NCBI RefSeq assembly: GCF_018333235.1
Contig: NZ_BORP01000001.1
Location: forward strand, 186,001-250,000
Reading direction: 5' to 3'
DNA: 64,000 nucleotides
Source of the DNA: Ornithinibacillus bavariensis
GTDB taxonomy: Bacteria > Bacillota > Bacilli > Bacillales > Amphibacillaceae
The first letter of the stretch is position 1. Each line of letters starts with the position of its first letter. This document shows, one piece after another, positions 9,187-17,632 of this stretch. The translations under genes and the position numbers were made by a program. The notes beneath the pieces were generated by a model, which worked only from the letters and a program-made list of their open reading frames with translations, was not told the DNA's origin and searched no databases.

Positions 9187-9200
9187 AGGAGGTACATACT

Positions 9201-9530
9201 ATGGCGACAATTGAAGATTTTCTAAAGCTAGATTTGCGGGTCGGAACGGTCGTAAAAGCAGAACCATTTCCTGAGGCAAGAAAGCCTGCTATTAAGCTAG
9301 AGATAGACTTTGGTGAGCTTGGTATGAAGCAATCGTCTGCTCAAATAACGAAACGATATAATCCTGAAATGTTAGTGGGTCGCCAGGTCGTTGCGGTTGT
9401 TAATTTTCCACCTAGGCGAATTGCAGGATTCAAATCGGAAGTATTAGTACTTGGTGGGGTGCCTGGTGAGGATGATGTAATACTATTAAGACCAGATGAA
9501 AAGGTAGAAAACGGTACGAAGATATCTTAA
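9201..9530 (+). CDS. csaA: CsaA: tRNA-binding-domain chaperone-like protein
   Basis: The 109-residue protein is a single tRNA-binding (OB-fold) domain: [33 protein letters not shown], and [19 protein letters not shown] are family signatures. It matches B. subtilis CsaA nearly end to end. In B. subtilis CsaA is a dimer with chaperone-like activity linked to protein export, and structurally it binds tRNA. The ribosome site is TAGGAGG 7 to 8 bases before the ATG. The leader contains a terminator-like hairpin. It is followed 41 bases later by an HEPN-like/CBS gene with its own ribosome site, possibly in the same transcript. Confidence 0.95.
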   Translation: MATIEDFLKLDLRVGTVVKAEPFPEARKPAIKLEIDFGELGMKQSSAQITKRYNPEMLVGRQVVAVVNFPPRRIAGFKSEVLVLGGVPGEDDVILLRPDEKVENGTKIS

Positions 9531-9571
9531 CGTTTCTAGTTATTTTTTCCAGTTTAAAAGGAGAAATATTC

Positions 9572-10261
9572 ATGGCAGAGAATTCAGAACGATTTATTAC
9601 CGCATTTAATCGAATTGATAAAGCAATGGATGGGGAATTACAAAGCAGTAAAGGGATTGGATTTTCCAAAGCGGTACGGATTTTAACAAGATATAATGCT
9701 ATTGTACGCAGATATAAGGATGATTTACTTGAATTTGCTGAGCTACGAAATGCCATTGTACATAATCGCTTGGATACCTTTCAAGTAATTGCTGAACCCC
9801 ATGATTCCGTTGTGGAGAGTATTGAGAAGATTGAAAAAGAATTTACACAGCCGCGACTTGTTATTCCTATTTTTGAGAGAAGGGTACATATCTTTCAAAG
9901 CAATAAGGCACTTTCGGAGTTGCTGCACGTTATTCGAGAGAAGGGGTATTCTAAATTTCCAATTTATGACGCTCAGGAATTCAAAGGGCTCGTAACAGGG
10001 AGCGGTATAACGAAATGGTTATCAATGAATAAAGAAACCTCAATCAGGGATGTGCTAATAGAAGAAATTTTACCATATGAAAAGGAGACGAATCATCAAT
10101 TTATAGATAAGGACACTTCTGTTTACACGGCAGTAGAGTTATTTAAAGATGAGATTAGTAAAGGAAATCGCATGGACGCATTACTAATCACGGATAATGG
10201 TGAAGCAGATGGGAAATTATTAGGTATGATTACTGCGTGGGATATTATGAGTATAGAATAA
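9572..10261 (+). CDS. HEPN-like N-terminal region plus two CBS domains
   Basis: The 229-residue protein has a helical N-terminal region of about 85 residues containing ELRNAIVHN. Arg59 and His64 form the R-x4-H motif typical of HEPN nucleotide/RNA-binding domains. Residues about 88-145 and 160-228 are two CBS motifs (FPIYDAQEFKGLVTGSGI and DALLITDNGEADGKLLGMI), which together form a Bateman module that usually senses adenine nucleotides. No catalytic or membrane part is attached. Its task is unknown. The spacing to csaA (41 bases) suggests cotranscription. The HEPN call rests on the motif and helical context only. Confidence 0.8.
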   Translation: MAENSERFITAFNRIDKAMDGELQSSKGIGFSKAVRILTRYNAIVRRYKDDLLEFAELRNAIVHNRLDTFQVIAEPHDSVVESIEKIEKEFTQPRLVIPIFERRVHIFQSNKALSELLHVIREKGYSKFPIYDAQEFKGLVTGSGITKWLSMNKETSIRDVLIEEILPYEKETNHQFIDKDTSVYTAVELFKDEISKGNRMDALLITDNGEADGKLLGMITAWDIMSIE

Positions 10262-10262
10262 T

Positions 10263-10290
10263 AGGAAACCCTATTGCTTAGGGTCTCCTA
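10263..10290 (+). terminator. Terminator after the CBS-domain gene
   Basis: AGGAAACCCTA (10263-10273) pairs with TAGGGTCTCCT (10279-10289) with one mismatch, followed by a modest T-rich stretch. Confidence 0.7.
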
Positions 10291-10333
10291 TTTAGACTTT
10301 TCTGATATAAATGGGAGAATAACTCCAATAACT

Positions 10334-10627
10334 TTATAAAATGTAAGAAAAGACGGAAGGTACTATTAATAACGCTACAGAGAAAGAGACTAGCAAATTA
10401 GTGATTGATTGGGGTAGCTTTTCTCTTCCTTTCCCCTTGTACCAACCGGAAAATTGCCATTTATTCCGATAAGCTACAAACAATAGTAGTAATATAGCAA
10501 TATACCCTAGCCATTCATATTGAATTACGCCGAACGATTGATAAACATATTTTAAAACAGAACTAAAAATAGCCCCTAGTAAACCAAAAATCAATATAAT
10601 TCGCGCTAGTTCCAATATAAATCTCAC
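10334..10627 (-). CDS. Small three-helix membrane protein, function unknown
   Basis: The 97-residue product starts at a GTG with GGGGG 8 bases upstream. It has three hydrophobic helices (about residues 5-25, 40-56 and 78-96) separated by a basic, Trp-containing loop (RNKWQFSGWYKGKGREK). I do not recognise the family. It lies 54 bases downstream of the TANGO2-type gene on the same strand and may be cotranscribed with it. Confidence 0.65.
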   Translation of the reverse strand: MRFILELARIILIFGLLGAIFSSVLKYVYQSFGVIQYEWLGYIAILLLLFVAYRNKWQFSGWYKGKGREKLPQSITNLLVSFSVALLIVPSVFSYIL

Positions 10628-10681
10628 TCCAATTTCCCCCTTTCTTTTTATAAGTGTTTGGATATAGTCCTTGTTTCCACT

Positions 10682-11443
10682 TTATATTTGAAAGTTATAT
10701 TTTTTTTCATTATGGAAAACACCAGAAATGTATGTTCTTTCGGTGAAGGCTACATGATTGGAATTATCAATCGTTAATACGGTAGAACATCGGGTCCCAT
10801 AATCAGGCATCTTGATGAACAATGGGGAAAGTTTTTTTTCTAATTCTAATCCAATTCCAGTATCAGGCAAAAGTTCCTCTTGTGCTTCATCTGAATCTGC
10901 CAGAATTTGAAATAGCTCCTCATGGCTCACCTGATTTGTTTGGTTAACATACTCTCTCAGCTTTGTTCTTCCCTTTTCTACTTTTGGCCAAGGTGTATCA
11001 AGAAAATGATTGCTTAATCCATGAGTTCCTGGTGAAATTTTTGTTATCTTATCTTCTATATTATTATAATACACTAGGCCATCAGCATTTCCAACAAGAA
11101 GATTGAAGCCCAAATAATTCCCTTTAGCTTGACTAAGTTTTTCTATATATTGTCTAGAGGATTCATTCCCTGCTAGGTAGTTCGTTGTTATTTCACCACG
11201 CGAGAATTTCCCTGATTTCATATGGTCTGGATGACGATAATTTGTTAGCGCAGCAAATCTACCTTCCGTTGTTATTCCTAACCAGGTCCCCATTTGTAAT
11301 AAATCCCTGCCAGCTAAAATATTAGGCTTGTCTTCCCAGAAGCTTGCCTCCTTAGTAGGACGATCATATGCCTCATCGCGGTTTGCTGCGAGAATTAGTT
11401 TATATGATGGATGGTCTTGTAATTGAAAAAGTATTAAGCACAT
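10682..11443 (-). CDS. NRDE/TANGO2-family protein
   Basis: The 253-residue protein starts MCLILFQ, placing Cys at position 2 as in Ntn-hydrolase-like proteins whose new N-terminus is the nucleophile. AANRDEAYDRP is the family NRDE motif, followed by AGRDLLQMGTWLGI and AALTNYR. Full length agrees with the TANGO2/NRDE family, whose eukaryotic member is linked to Golgi organisation and metabolic crisis. The bacterial reaction is not established. The ribosome site AAGGAGG lies 12 bases before the ATG. Confidence 0.88.
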   Translation of the reverse strand: MCLILFQLQDHPSYKLILAANRDEAYDRPTKEASFWEDKPNILAGRDLLQMGTWLGITTEGRFAALTNYRHPDHMKSGKFSRGEITTNYLAGNESSRQYIEKLSQAKGNYLGFNLLVGNADGLVYYNNIEDKITKISPGTHGLSNHFLDTPWPKVEKGRTKLREYVNQTNQVSHEELFQILADSDEAQEELLPDTGIGLELEKKLSPLFIKMPDYGTRCSTVLTIDNSNHVAFTERTYISGVFHNEKKYNFQI

Positions 11444-11644
11444 AGGTTAGTAAGTCCTCCTTCTCCCTAAATTATAGGTGATACGAGGATAAAAATCACT
11501 TTATATTATGTAGCTCAAAGTATCTTTTCTATAATGAGAGCTTGTTCCATTTTTTTGATTATTTACGATATTCCTCTATTTAGATATCGGATAGAGTACG
11601 ATAAGACCTGGCACAGATACCACTTTCCATAATATTGTAAATCG

Positions 11645-11680
11645 ACGCTCGCATAAATTTTATGCGAGCGTTAAGTTTTT
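11645..11680 (+). terminator. Strong hairpin upstream of the DHA2 exporter gene
   Basis: ACGCTCGCATAA (11645-11656) pairs with TTATGCGAGCGT (11660-11671), followed by TAAGTTTTT. It stands alone in the 324-base region 11444-11767 between divergent genes. It would terminate any transcript entering from the left, or an unannotated small RNA. I see no gene in the remainder of this region. Confidence 0.7.
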
Positions 11681-11767
11681 AACCGAACCTAGATTTCTCA
11701 AAGTAACATAAAAAAGTGTTGTTGTGGCATCAATAAGAATGAGAAAAAAGAGAAAGAAGGAAGCAAG

Positions 11768-13180
11768 ATGGTTAGAAGAAATAATCATGTAACAACAGGT
11801 GAAAATATTAAGAAGGTTCCTCTAATCATTGTACTTTTATCAGGTGCTTTTGTAGCAATTTTAAATCAGACCCTTTTAGCTACTGCATTACCTGTCATTA
11901 AGCATGACTTCGGTATTGATGATAATACAGTCCAATGGCTACAATCGATTTTTATGCTTGTAAACGGAATTATGATCCCGATTACGGCGTTCTTGATTGA
12001 AAGGTTCACTACGAGGGGACTATTTCTTACAGCAATGGGATTGTTCGCTATCGGAACATTAATTTGTGCAATCGCACCTGAATTTTATTCTTTACTATTA
12101 GGAAGGGTGTTACAGGCAAGTGGTGCGGGTATTATAATGCCATTAATGCAAACGATTATGTTTCTAATATTTCCAATAGAAAAAAGAGGCGCAGCGATGG
12201 GGTTATTTGGTTTAATTATTTCATTTGCACCGGCAATAGGACCGACATTATCAGGCTATATTATCGAGCATTATCCATGGAGAAGTCTATTCTATATTGT
12301 CTTCCCGATTGCATTACTAGATATTATTGTCGCGTATTTTGTCTTAGTTAATGTTACAAAGCGTACGTTTCCAAAGGTTGATCTAGTGTCAATTGCCTTA
12401 TCAACTATTGGATTTGGCGGGCTGTTATATGGATTTAGTATTGCTGGAAGTGTAGGCTGGACTAGTATACAGGTATTTGGCAGCTTAATCATTGGCGCGT
12501 TTGGTTTACTTTGGTTTATAGTAAGACAATTAAAACTACAACATCCAATATTGGAGTTTAGGATATTCAAAAACGCTGTATTCACGTTAACTACCGTGTT
12601 AGGAATGACCGTATTTTTAGCCATGATTGGTGGAGCTGTTATTCTTCCTTTATTAATGCAGGATATGCTTGGTTTTTCTCCTATGAAGTCTGGAATGGCT
12701 TTACTCCCAGGTGCAATTATTATGGGGTTAATGAACCCAATAACAGGACGTTTGTTTGATAAGTATGGAGCGAGATGGTTATCGTTAATCGGGTTGATTA
12801 TTGTGACAGTAACTACATTTATGTTCGTTACGTTTTCTCCTGAAACCACTTTTACTTATATTGCAACAGTAAATGCGTTTCGGATGTTTGGCATATCGAT
12901 GGTTATGATGCCAGTGACTACAGCTGGGTTAAATCAATTATCACGAGAAATGCTTCCACATGGTACGGCAATGAATAATACTTTACGACAGGTGGCAGGT
13001 GCAATTGGTACAGCAATGCTTGTCACAGTAATGACTTCAACAGCCATACCATCTGAAGGTTTAAGCGGAATGATACATGGAGTAAATATGGCATTTGCCC
13101 TAGCCGGTGTTTTTGCTGCAATCGGACTCGTATTAACATTTTTCGTCAAATACAATAAGCCAATGGGAACAATGGATTAA
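11768..13180 (+). CDS. DHA2-family (14-helix) MFS multidrug exporter
   Basis: The 470-residue protein is of the EmrB/QacA type. The helix-1 motif LNQTLLATALPVIKHDFGID is the DHA2 signature (motif D1), GRVLQASGAGIIMPLMQT is the helix-4/5 region, and GLIISFAPAIGPTLSGYI is antiporter motif C. There are about 14 hydrophobic helices. Close relatives are B. subtilis LmrB/Mdr-like proton-coupled drug exporters. The substrate cannot be told. The ribosome site AAGGAAG lies before the ATG. No regulator gene is adjacent on this strand. Confidence 0.92.
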   Translation: MVRRNNHVTTGENIKKVPLIIVLLSGAFVAILNQTLLATALPVIKHDFGIDDNTVQWLQSIFMLVNGIMIPITAFLIERFTTRGLFLTAMGLFAIGTLICAIAPEFYSLLLGRVLQASGAGIIMPLMQTIMFLIFPIEKRGAAMGLFGLIISFAPAIGPTLSGYIIEHYPWRSLFYIVFPIALLDIIVAYFVLVNVTKRTFPKVDLVSIALSTIGFGGLLYGFSIAGSVGWTSIQVFGSLIIGAFGLLWFIVRQLKLQHPILEFRIFKNAVFTLTTVLGMTVFLAMIGGAVILPLLMQDMLGFSPMKSGMALLPGAIIMGLMNPITGRLFDKYGARWLSLIGLIIVTVTTFMFVTFSPETTFTYIATVNAFRMFGISMVMMPVTTAGLNQLSREMLPHGTAMNNTLRQVAGAIGTAMLVTVMTSTAIPSEGLSGMIHGVNMAFALAGVFAAIGLVLTFFVKYNKPMGTMD

Positions 13181-13192
13181 TATTCTGTTCCC

Positions 13193-13231
13193 CCCTCAAT
13201 TTATTGTGCAATCAGTTGAGGGATGACTTTT
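13193..13231 (+). terminator. Terminator after the DHA2 exporter
   Basis: CCCTCAA (13193-13199) pairs with TTGAGGG (13216-13222), followed by ATGACTTTT. Confidence 0.7.
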
Positions 13232-13266
13232 GTATTGTTTAGTAGGCTGGCTTTGGGGGGGAACGT

Positions 13267-13630
13267 ATAGGGGTGTTCTAAGCATCATTTCGATGTTGAT
13301 TTGGAGATGAAATGACTAAATAGGAGTGATCTAAACATCATTTCGATTTTGATTTGGGGATGAAATGACTCATAGGAGTGATGTAAGCGTCATTTCGCGG
13401 CTGAGTTTGGGGTGAAATGACTCATAGGGGTGATCTAAAGATCATTTCGAGGTTGACTTAGAGATGAAATGATTCATAGGGGTGTTCTAAACATCATTTA
13501 AAGGTTGATTTAGAGATGAAATGACTCATAGGAGTGGGTAAACATCATTTTGAGGTTGAATTGATGATGAAATGACTTATAGGAGTAATAAAAACATCAT
13601 CTAAAGGTCGACCTGGACATGAAATATATC
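13267..13630. repeat. Seven tandem 52-bp repeats, each with an internal inverted repeat
   Basis: Units begin with ATAGG at 13267, 13320, 13372, 13424, 13476, 13528 and 13579, with lengths of 53, 52, 52, 52, 52, 51 and 52 bases. A decayed eighth copy begins at 13631. Each unit reads roughly ATAGGRGTGATCTAAACA, then TCATTTC, a spacer of about 17 bases, then GAAATGA and CTC. The TCATTTC/GAAATGA arms can pair within a unit or with the neighbouring unit. Conservation is best in the middle units and falls towards the right end. The period is not a multiple of three and the frames are closed, so it is not coding. It lies between a terminator and an SDR gene. Its function is unknown. Confidence 0.92.
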
Positions 13631-13762
13631 ATAGTGGCGTTATCAACCTTATTACTAAAGGTCATATAGTGCCTGAACAATTTATGTGGAATAGTTTACA
13701 AACTGTGTATCATACATATTTATTATGGAGATGAATACAGAGAATCCAAAGGAGATATGTTG

Positions 13763-14359
13763 ATGAGGATTTTAGTGGTTGGTGCAGCTGGAACAATTGG
13801 AAGTGAAATATGTAATGCACTTGAGCATCATGATCTAATTCGAGCTGGAAGAAATGGTTTGGATGTTTCAGTTGATAATACTTCTGAACAAAGTATTAAG
13901 GAAATGTATGAGAAGATTGGGAAAGTAGATGCCGTAATTAATGCTGCTGGTGGAGCCAACTTTGCTTCCATAACGGAACTAACACCTGCGTTAAATGAAC
14001 GAGGAATATTGAGTAAGCTGAAAGGGCAAATTAATTTAGTTTTACTCGGCCACAACTATGTGAACGATGGAGGAAGCTTTACTTTAACTACTGGTGTCAT
14101 GATGGATGATCCTATCAGGATGGGAGCATCAGCTGCTATGGCAAATGGAGGTGTAAAAGCCTTTGTGAAAGCTGCAGCGATTGAGATGCCTCGTGGTATC
14201 CGGATCAACAGTGTCAGTCCGAATATCGTTCAGGAGTCTTGGGATAGACTCGGGAGTTATTTTGTCGGTTTTACACCAGTACCTGCAAGCCGTGTAGCAC
14301 TCGCCTATAAGAAAAGTGTAGAAGGTGCACAGACAGGGCAAAATTATGAGGTTTACTAA
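13763..14359 (+). CDS. Short-chain dehydrogenase/reductase lacking the catalytic Tyr
   Basis: The product is about 198 residues. ILVVGAAGTIGSEI is the NAD(P)-binding glycine loop, AVINAAGGANF is the NAAG-like motif, and RINSVSPNIVQES is the usual segment after the active site. The region where YxxxK should lie reads AMANGGVKAF, so the Lys is kept but the Tyr is absent, which is a feature of this short SDR subgroup (PRK07578-like). Two in-frame ATGs exist; AAAGGAG (13748-13754) is properly spaced for the one at 13763 and too close to 13757. Substrate and pathway are unknown. It stands alone. Confidence 0.88.
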   Translation: MRILVVGAAGTIGSEICNALEHHDLIRAGRNGLDVSVDNTSEQSIKEMYEKIGKVDAVINAAGGANFASITELTPALNERGILSKLKGQINLVLLGHNYVNDGGSFTLTTGVMMDDPIRMGASAAMANGGVKAFVKAAAIEMPRGIRINSVSPNIVQESWDRLGSYFVGFTPVPASRVALAYKKSVEGAQTGQNYEVY

Positions 14360-14373
14360 AGAAATGGATTGGT

Positions 14374-14419
14374 AACGTCAAAGCAAGTAAGTTAGAACCT
14401 TGCCTTGACGTTGATTTTT
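14374..14419 (+). terminator. Terminator after the SDR gene
   Basis: AACGTCAA-a-GCAAG (14374-14387) pairs with CTTGC-c-TTGACGTT (14399-14412), followed by GATTTTT. Confidence 0.85.
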
Positions 14420-15110
14420 GTTATAGGGAACATGTATGTGCACATATCCCGATAGGATGCACACATACCTAAGAATCTGAGCCTAACAAGTATGTAAATT
14501 AATTCCATGATCCTATTAAATTTATTTCAATAATAATGAAAATTGGTTTGAGTAAAAAGAATAATTCCATTCACGGATACAAGAATTGGTTGTTGAGAAT
14601 TTCAGAGAAAAGGAGGATAATGCATTAGGTATAACATCTAATAATTGCATTTATTAAGCCAAGAGGGAATTTGAAAAAAGATAGAGGTAGGGAAACGGAC
14701 TAAAGAAAATATATTGATAATTGCTGTACAAGAAGAAAATGGGACTTAGAACCTATTTTACAAAATTATATAGAAGAAGTGCATGTAAAGGGTAAAAAAG
14801 CTCTATAGCAGAAGAAGCAATCATGTATCGAGGTATGGTTGCTTCTTTTTGTTCTTGAAAAATATAATTAAATAGTACTAGAAGAGTGATATAATTTTTA
14901 TAACAAAATACCTATTAATGGTTCATTGTTTTTTATGTTTTTACTAGATAAAGATCATTTCGTCATAAAAATTAAGTGATTTGTAAGAGCTTAAAACTAT
15001 TATATCTCCTTGGGTACAATTTTGTTCTTCTGGTTAAAACAACATGTAATAAAAATCGATATAGATTATTTTCCTTAAAGTGAGAATAAAAGACGAAAGG
15101 GTGATATCAC
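14420..15110. other. Long intergenic region, no intact gene
   Basis: No convincing coding frame is found. At 14813-14850 a terminator-like hairpin (AGAAGCAA with TTGCTTCT, then TTTT) ends a short stretch (14640-14800) in which one frame reads TKENILIIAVQE, faintly like the start of a TetR-type regulator, but it is broken by several stops. The last 100 bases are AT-rich and should hold the promoter of the GGDEF gene; no clear -35/-10 pair stands out. Confidence 0.5.
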
Positions 15111-15629
15111 ATGAATTTATCGTATAACTTCAAGTTGGATGAACCCATTCCTTATGAAAAGTTATTAAAATTGGCATTTACAGACGAATTAACTGGACTT
15201 CCTAATTTCCGTAGCTTTCGATTATGTCTTCAGGACCAAATTAACCATTCTAAATCAATGAACAATTCATTTGCAATCGTATTTATGGACTTTAATAATT
15301 TCAAAAATATTAATGATGCGTATGGCCATATCGTTGGGGACAAATTTTTAATCGAGTGCTCTAAACAAATTCTAAATGTTGCTAAGCATAATGTTTTTCG
15401 TAAATCAGGTGACGAGTTTTTAATTATTGTGGAGAACCCAAATTTATTAGAGACGATAATGAAAGCTTTTGAAGGGTTGCTTACTAATGTCGTATTAGTC
15501 GACAAGATTAAAATACCTTTAAATTTTAGCATGGGCTATAGTATCTACCCAATTCATGGTGAATCTGAAGAAGACTTGCTGAGCTATGCTGATCAAGTTA
15601 TGTACGAAAATAAAAGAAGGCCAAAATAA
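15111..15629 (+). CDS. Small soluble GGDEF-domain protein (probable diguanylate cyclase)
   Basis: The 172-residue protein is nearly only a GGDEF domain, with no membrane or sensor part. DELTGLPN (25-32), the metal-binding Asp in VFMDFNNFKNIND (Asp60), YGHIVGD and SGDEF (99-103) are present. The signature has Ser for the first Gly but keeps Gly, Asp/Glu and Phe, so activity is plausible. The inhibitory I-site RxxD that should lie five residues before the signature is absent (VAKH instead). It lies 52 bases before ydaJ with no terminator between, so it probably belongs to the exopolysaccharide operon and supplies c-di-GMP to YdaK. The ribosome site is AAAGGGTG. Confidence 0.88.
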   Translation: MNLSYNFKLDEPIPYEKLLKLAFTDELTGLPNFRSFRLCLQDQINHSKSMNNSFAIVFMDFNNFKNINDAYGHIVGDKFLIECSKQILNVAKHNVFRKSGDEFLIIVENPNLLETIMKAFEGLLTNVVLVDKIKIPLNFSMGYSIYPIHGESEEDLLSYADQVMYENKRRPK

Positions 15630-15681
15630 TAAATCTCCTACCAGGTAATTTAGGGGAGTAACTGAGTATGAGGTGGCATAG

Positions 15682-16785
15682 TTGAACATGAAAAAATCGC
15701 TCATTTTAACAGTATTTCTTCTAATCATCCTTCTTCTAATCCTTTGGACAATCTTAAGTATAAGAAGCGGCTCTAACTCAGGACTTAAGATGAAAGATGA
15801 GCTTTCTGGAGAAGCCTTTGTGAAGAATCAGCTCTATGAAAAAAATGGCTTAATAAAAACAGATTTAACAAACCAATCTGATATTTATTTGTCAGAGTCC
15901 ATCGGATTATGGATGGAATATTTAGTAGAAAAAAGTGATCAAGCTGAGTTCGATAAGCAGGTAAAAGTTCTAAAAAAGTATTTTATGAATAAGAGTACCC
16001 TGATTCCATGGTTAATCGAGAAGAATGACCCAGCACCGGCAAATGCATTAATAGATGATTTAAGAATTATCCATGCATTACAAATTGCCGGGGAAAATTG
16101 GAACAATAAAACTTATTTGAACATGGCAAAGAAAATGAGTGAAGAACTCGTTAAGGTGAATATGCTAGATGGAGTCTTTATCAATCATGTCGATATAAAA
16201 AGTCAATATAAAGGAGACTTCCTCACGCTAAGCTATTTGGTTCCAGATACGTTGGATTATATGTATAAAGAAAATATTTTACAGAAGGACCAGTATGAAA
16301 GAAATCGAAACATCCTTTTATCTGCTCCTTTGTCTGAAAATGGCTTTTTCCCGCAGAACTATTATCCTAACGAAAAACGGTATGAATATGATAAGGATAT
16401 TAACTTAATTGATCAATATTATATTGGTTATCATAGAGCATTGTGGGGCGGAGATGTATCTGCCTTAGTAGAGTTTACAAAAGAGTCTTTAGACGAATAC
16501 GATGGGGTGTTATATGGTCGGTTTTCTAATGAAACGAAGCAGCCAATTGTCCAATATGAAGGAGCTTCCGTATATGCACTTGCTATTTTAATGTGTTTAG
16601 AAATAGAGGAACACGAATTAGCGAAGCAGCTTTATGAAAGTATGAAAAAACATCAAATTAATGATGAATCAAGCAAGTATTATGGTGGTTATATCGATTT
16701 ACCTAGTTTAGTAACACATGCTTTTGATAACTTGCTTCCATTATTAGCAGAAAGGAAAGGAATAGATGAAGGAGTTTTTGAATGA
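15682..16785 (+). CDS. ydaJ: YdaJ-like membrane-anchored glycoside hydrolase-like protein
   Basis: The 367-residue protein starts at a TTG with AGGTGG six bases upstream; the next ATG (15688) is spaced less well. An N-terminal hydrophobic segment (residues 4-26) anchors or exports it. The rest resembles the (alpha/alpha)6 barrel of GH8-type enzymes: SESIGLWMEYLVEKSDQAEFD corresponds to the region with the acid Glu, and ANALIDDLRIIHAL to the second acidic motif. It is the first core gene of the operon and matches B. subtilis YdaJ in order and size. It probably trims or releases the polysaccharide outside the cell. It overlaps ydaK by 20 bases. Confidence 0.82.
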   Translation: MNMKKSLILTVFLLIILLLILWTILSIRSGSNSGLKMKDELSGEAFVKNQLYEKNGLIKTDLTNQSDIYLSESIGLWMEYLVEKSDQAEFDKQVKVLKKYFMNKSTLIPWLIEKNDPAPANALIDDLRIIHALQIAGENWNNKTYLNMAKKMSEELVKVNMLDGVFINHVDIKSQYKGDFLTLSYLVPDTLDYMYKENILQKDQYERNRNILLSAPLSENGFFPQNYYPNEKRYEYDKDINLIDQYYIGYHRALWGGDVSALVEFTKESLDEYDGVLYGRFSNETKQPIVQYEGASVYALAILMCLEIEEHELAKQLYESMKKHQINDESSKYYGGYIDLPSLVTHAFDNLLPLLAERKGIDEGVFE

Positions 16786-17632
16786 AGAAAAGCATCTGCT
16801 TTTTAAAATATGTCTACTAGTTGCTAGTTATATCCTGATGTTTGACTTTTTATGGTCAAATGGACAAGTAGGTAAATTATTATTTCTATTATATGGTGTT
16901 ATTACGGTAATGGCATTGTTCTTTGGTACGCTTCTAAGTTTAATTATAAGCTTACTCTTTTTATTTGCGATTGGTTCGGTCCTTTTATATTTAGGACTTC
17001 AAAACATAGAGTATGGCGGATTCTATAATGAATTCTTAACGATGGAGCACTTTGTCTTTTTTGGTGTGGGCTTATTAGTAACGGATTTAATTGGTGGATC
17101 CATTCAAGAACAACATCGAAAAGTTGCTCTAGAAAGAAATAGATTAAGACAGGAAGTAAAGCATTTTGTTGCTGTAGATCCTGATACATCATTCGATAAT
17201 GCTGAAAGAATGGAAATAGAAATTAAGCGGGAAATGAATCGAATAAATCGTTATGGCGGTAAGTTTACGATTCTACTGTTGGAATTAGATTATTATAAAG
17301 AGTTTCTTAAGACATATGGTCAGAAAGAGTTAGATCATTTGTTGAAAGGCATAGGGGAAAAGGTAAGTAATTCTTTGCGTTTCTCAGATAAAAAATATAG
17401 GTATCGTAATAATAAGTTTGCCTTTTTATTAATTGAGACAACTAAAGACAATGTTGAGATTGTTGCAGATAAGTTAGCCGAACAGTTAAAAACACATCAA
17501 TTATTGAATGGAAGAATGGTGACGTTAACTTTTCATATAAGTTTTGAGGAATATAACGAACAAATGAAGGATATTAATTATTTGGAATTTGTTCAAGAAG
17601 TGGATAAGGAGACTGTGTTTTATGATTTATAA
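16766..17632 (+). CDS. ydaK: YdaK-like membrane c-di-GMP receptor with degenerate GGDEF domain
   Basis: The 288-residue protein has about four membrane helices (residues 12-30, 36-54, 56-77, 94-111), a short coiled stretch, and a cytoplasmic GGDEF fold from about 135. The catalytic signature is destroyed: RNNKF (214-218) replaces GGDEF. The c-di-GMP inhibitory site RxxD is kept as RFSD (205-208), exactly five residues before it. This is the pattern of a non-catalytic receptor. In B. subtilis YdaK binds c-di-GMP and activates the YdaLMN exopolysaccharide machinery. The start at 16766 lies within the end of ydaJ, and ydaL starts inside its last codons, so translation is coupled. Confidence 0.9.
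   Translation: MKEFLNEEKHLLFKICLLVASYILMFDFLWSNGQVGKLLFLLYGVITVMALFFGTLLSLIISLLFLFAIGSVLLYLGLQNIEYGGFYNEFLTMEHFVFFGVGLLVTDLIGGSIQEQHRKVALERNRLRQEVKHFVAVDPDTSFDNAERMEIEIKREMNRINRYGGKFTILLLELDYYKEFLKTYGQKELDHLLKGIGEKVSNSLRFSDKKYRYRNNKFAFLLIETTKDNVEIVADKLAEQLKTHQLLNGRMVTLTFHISFEEYNEQMKDINYLEFVQEVDKETVFYDL

Noticed and set aside
12292-12849. 185-codon minus-strand frame within the DHA2 exporter
   Set aside because: It is the reverse complement of a hydrophobic coding region, with typical shadow composition (Ile, Asn, Pro) and no ribosome site.
13267-13630. CRISPR array
   Set aside because: The whole 52-base unit is similar between copies, so there are no unique spacers; the inverted arms are separated by conserved sequence, and no cas genes are present.
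14640-14810. Remnant of a TetR-type regulator
   Set aside because: One short stretch (TKENILIIAVQE) is suggestive, but stops and shifts occur throughout and no second motif supports it.
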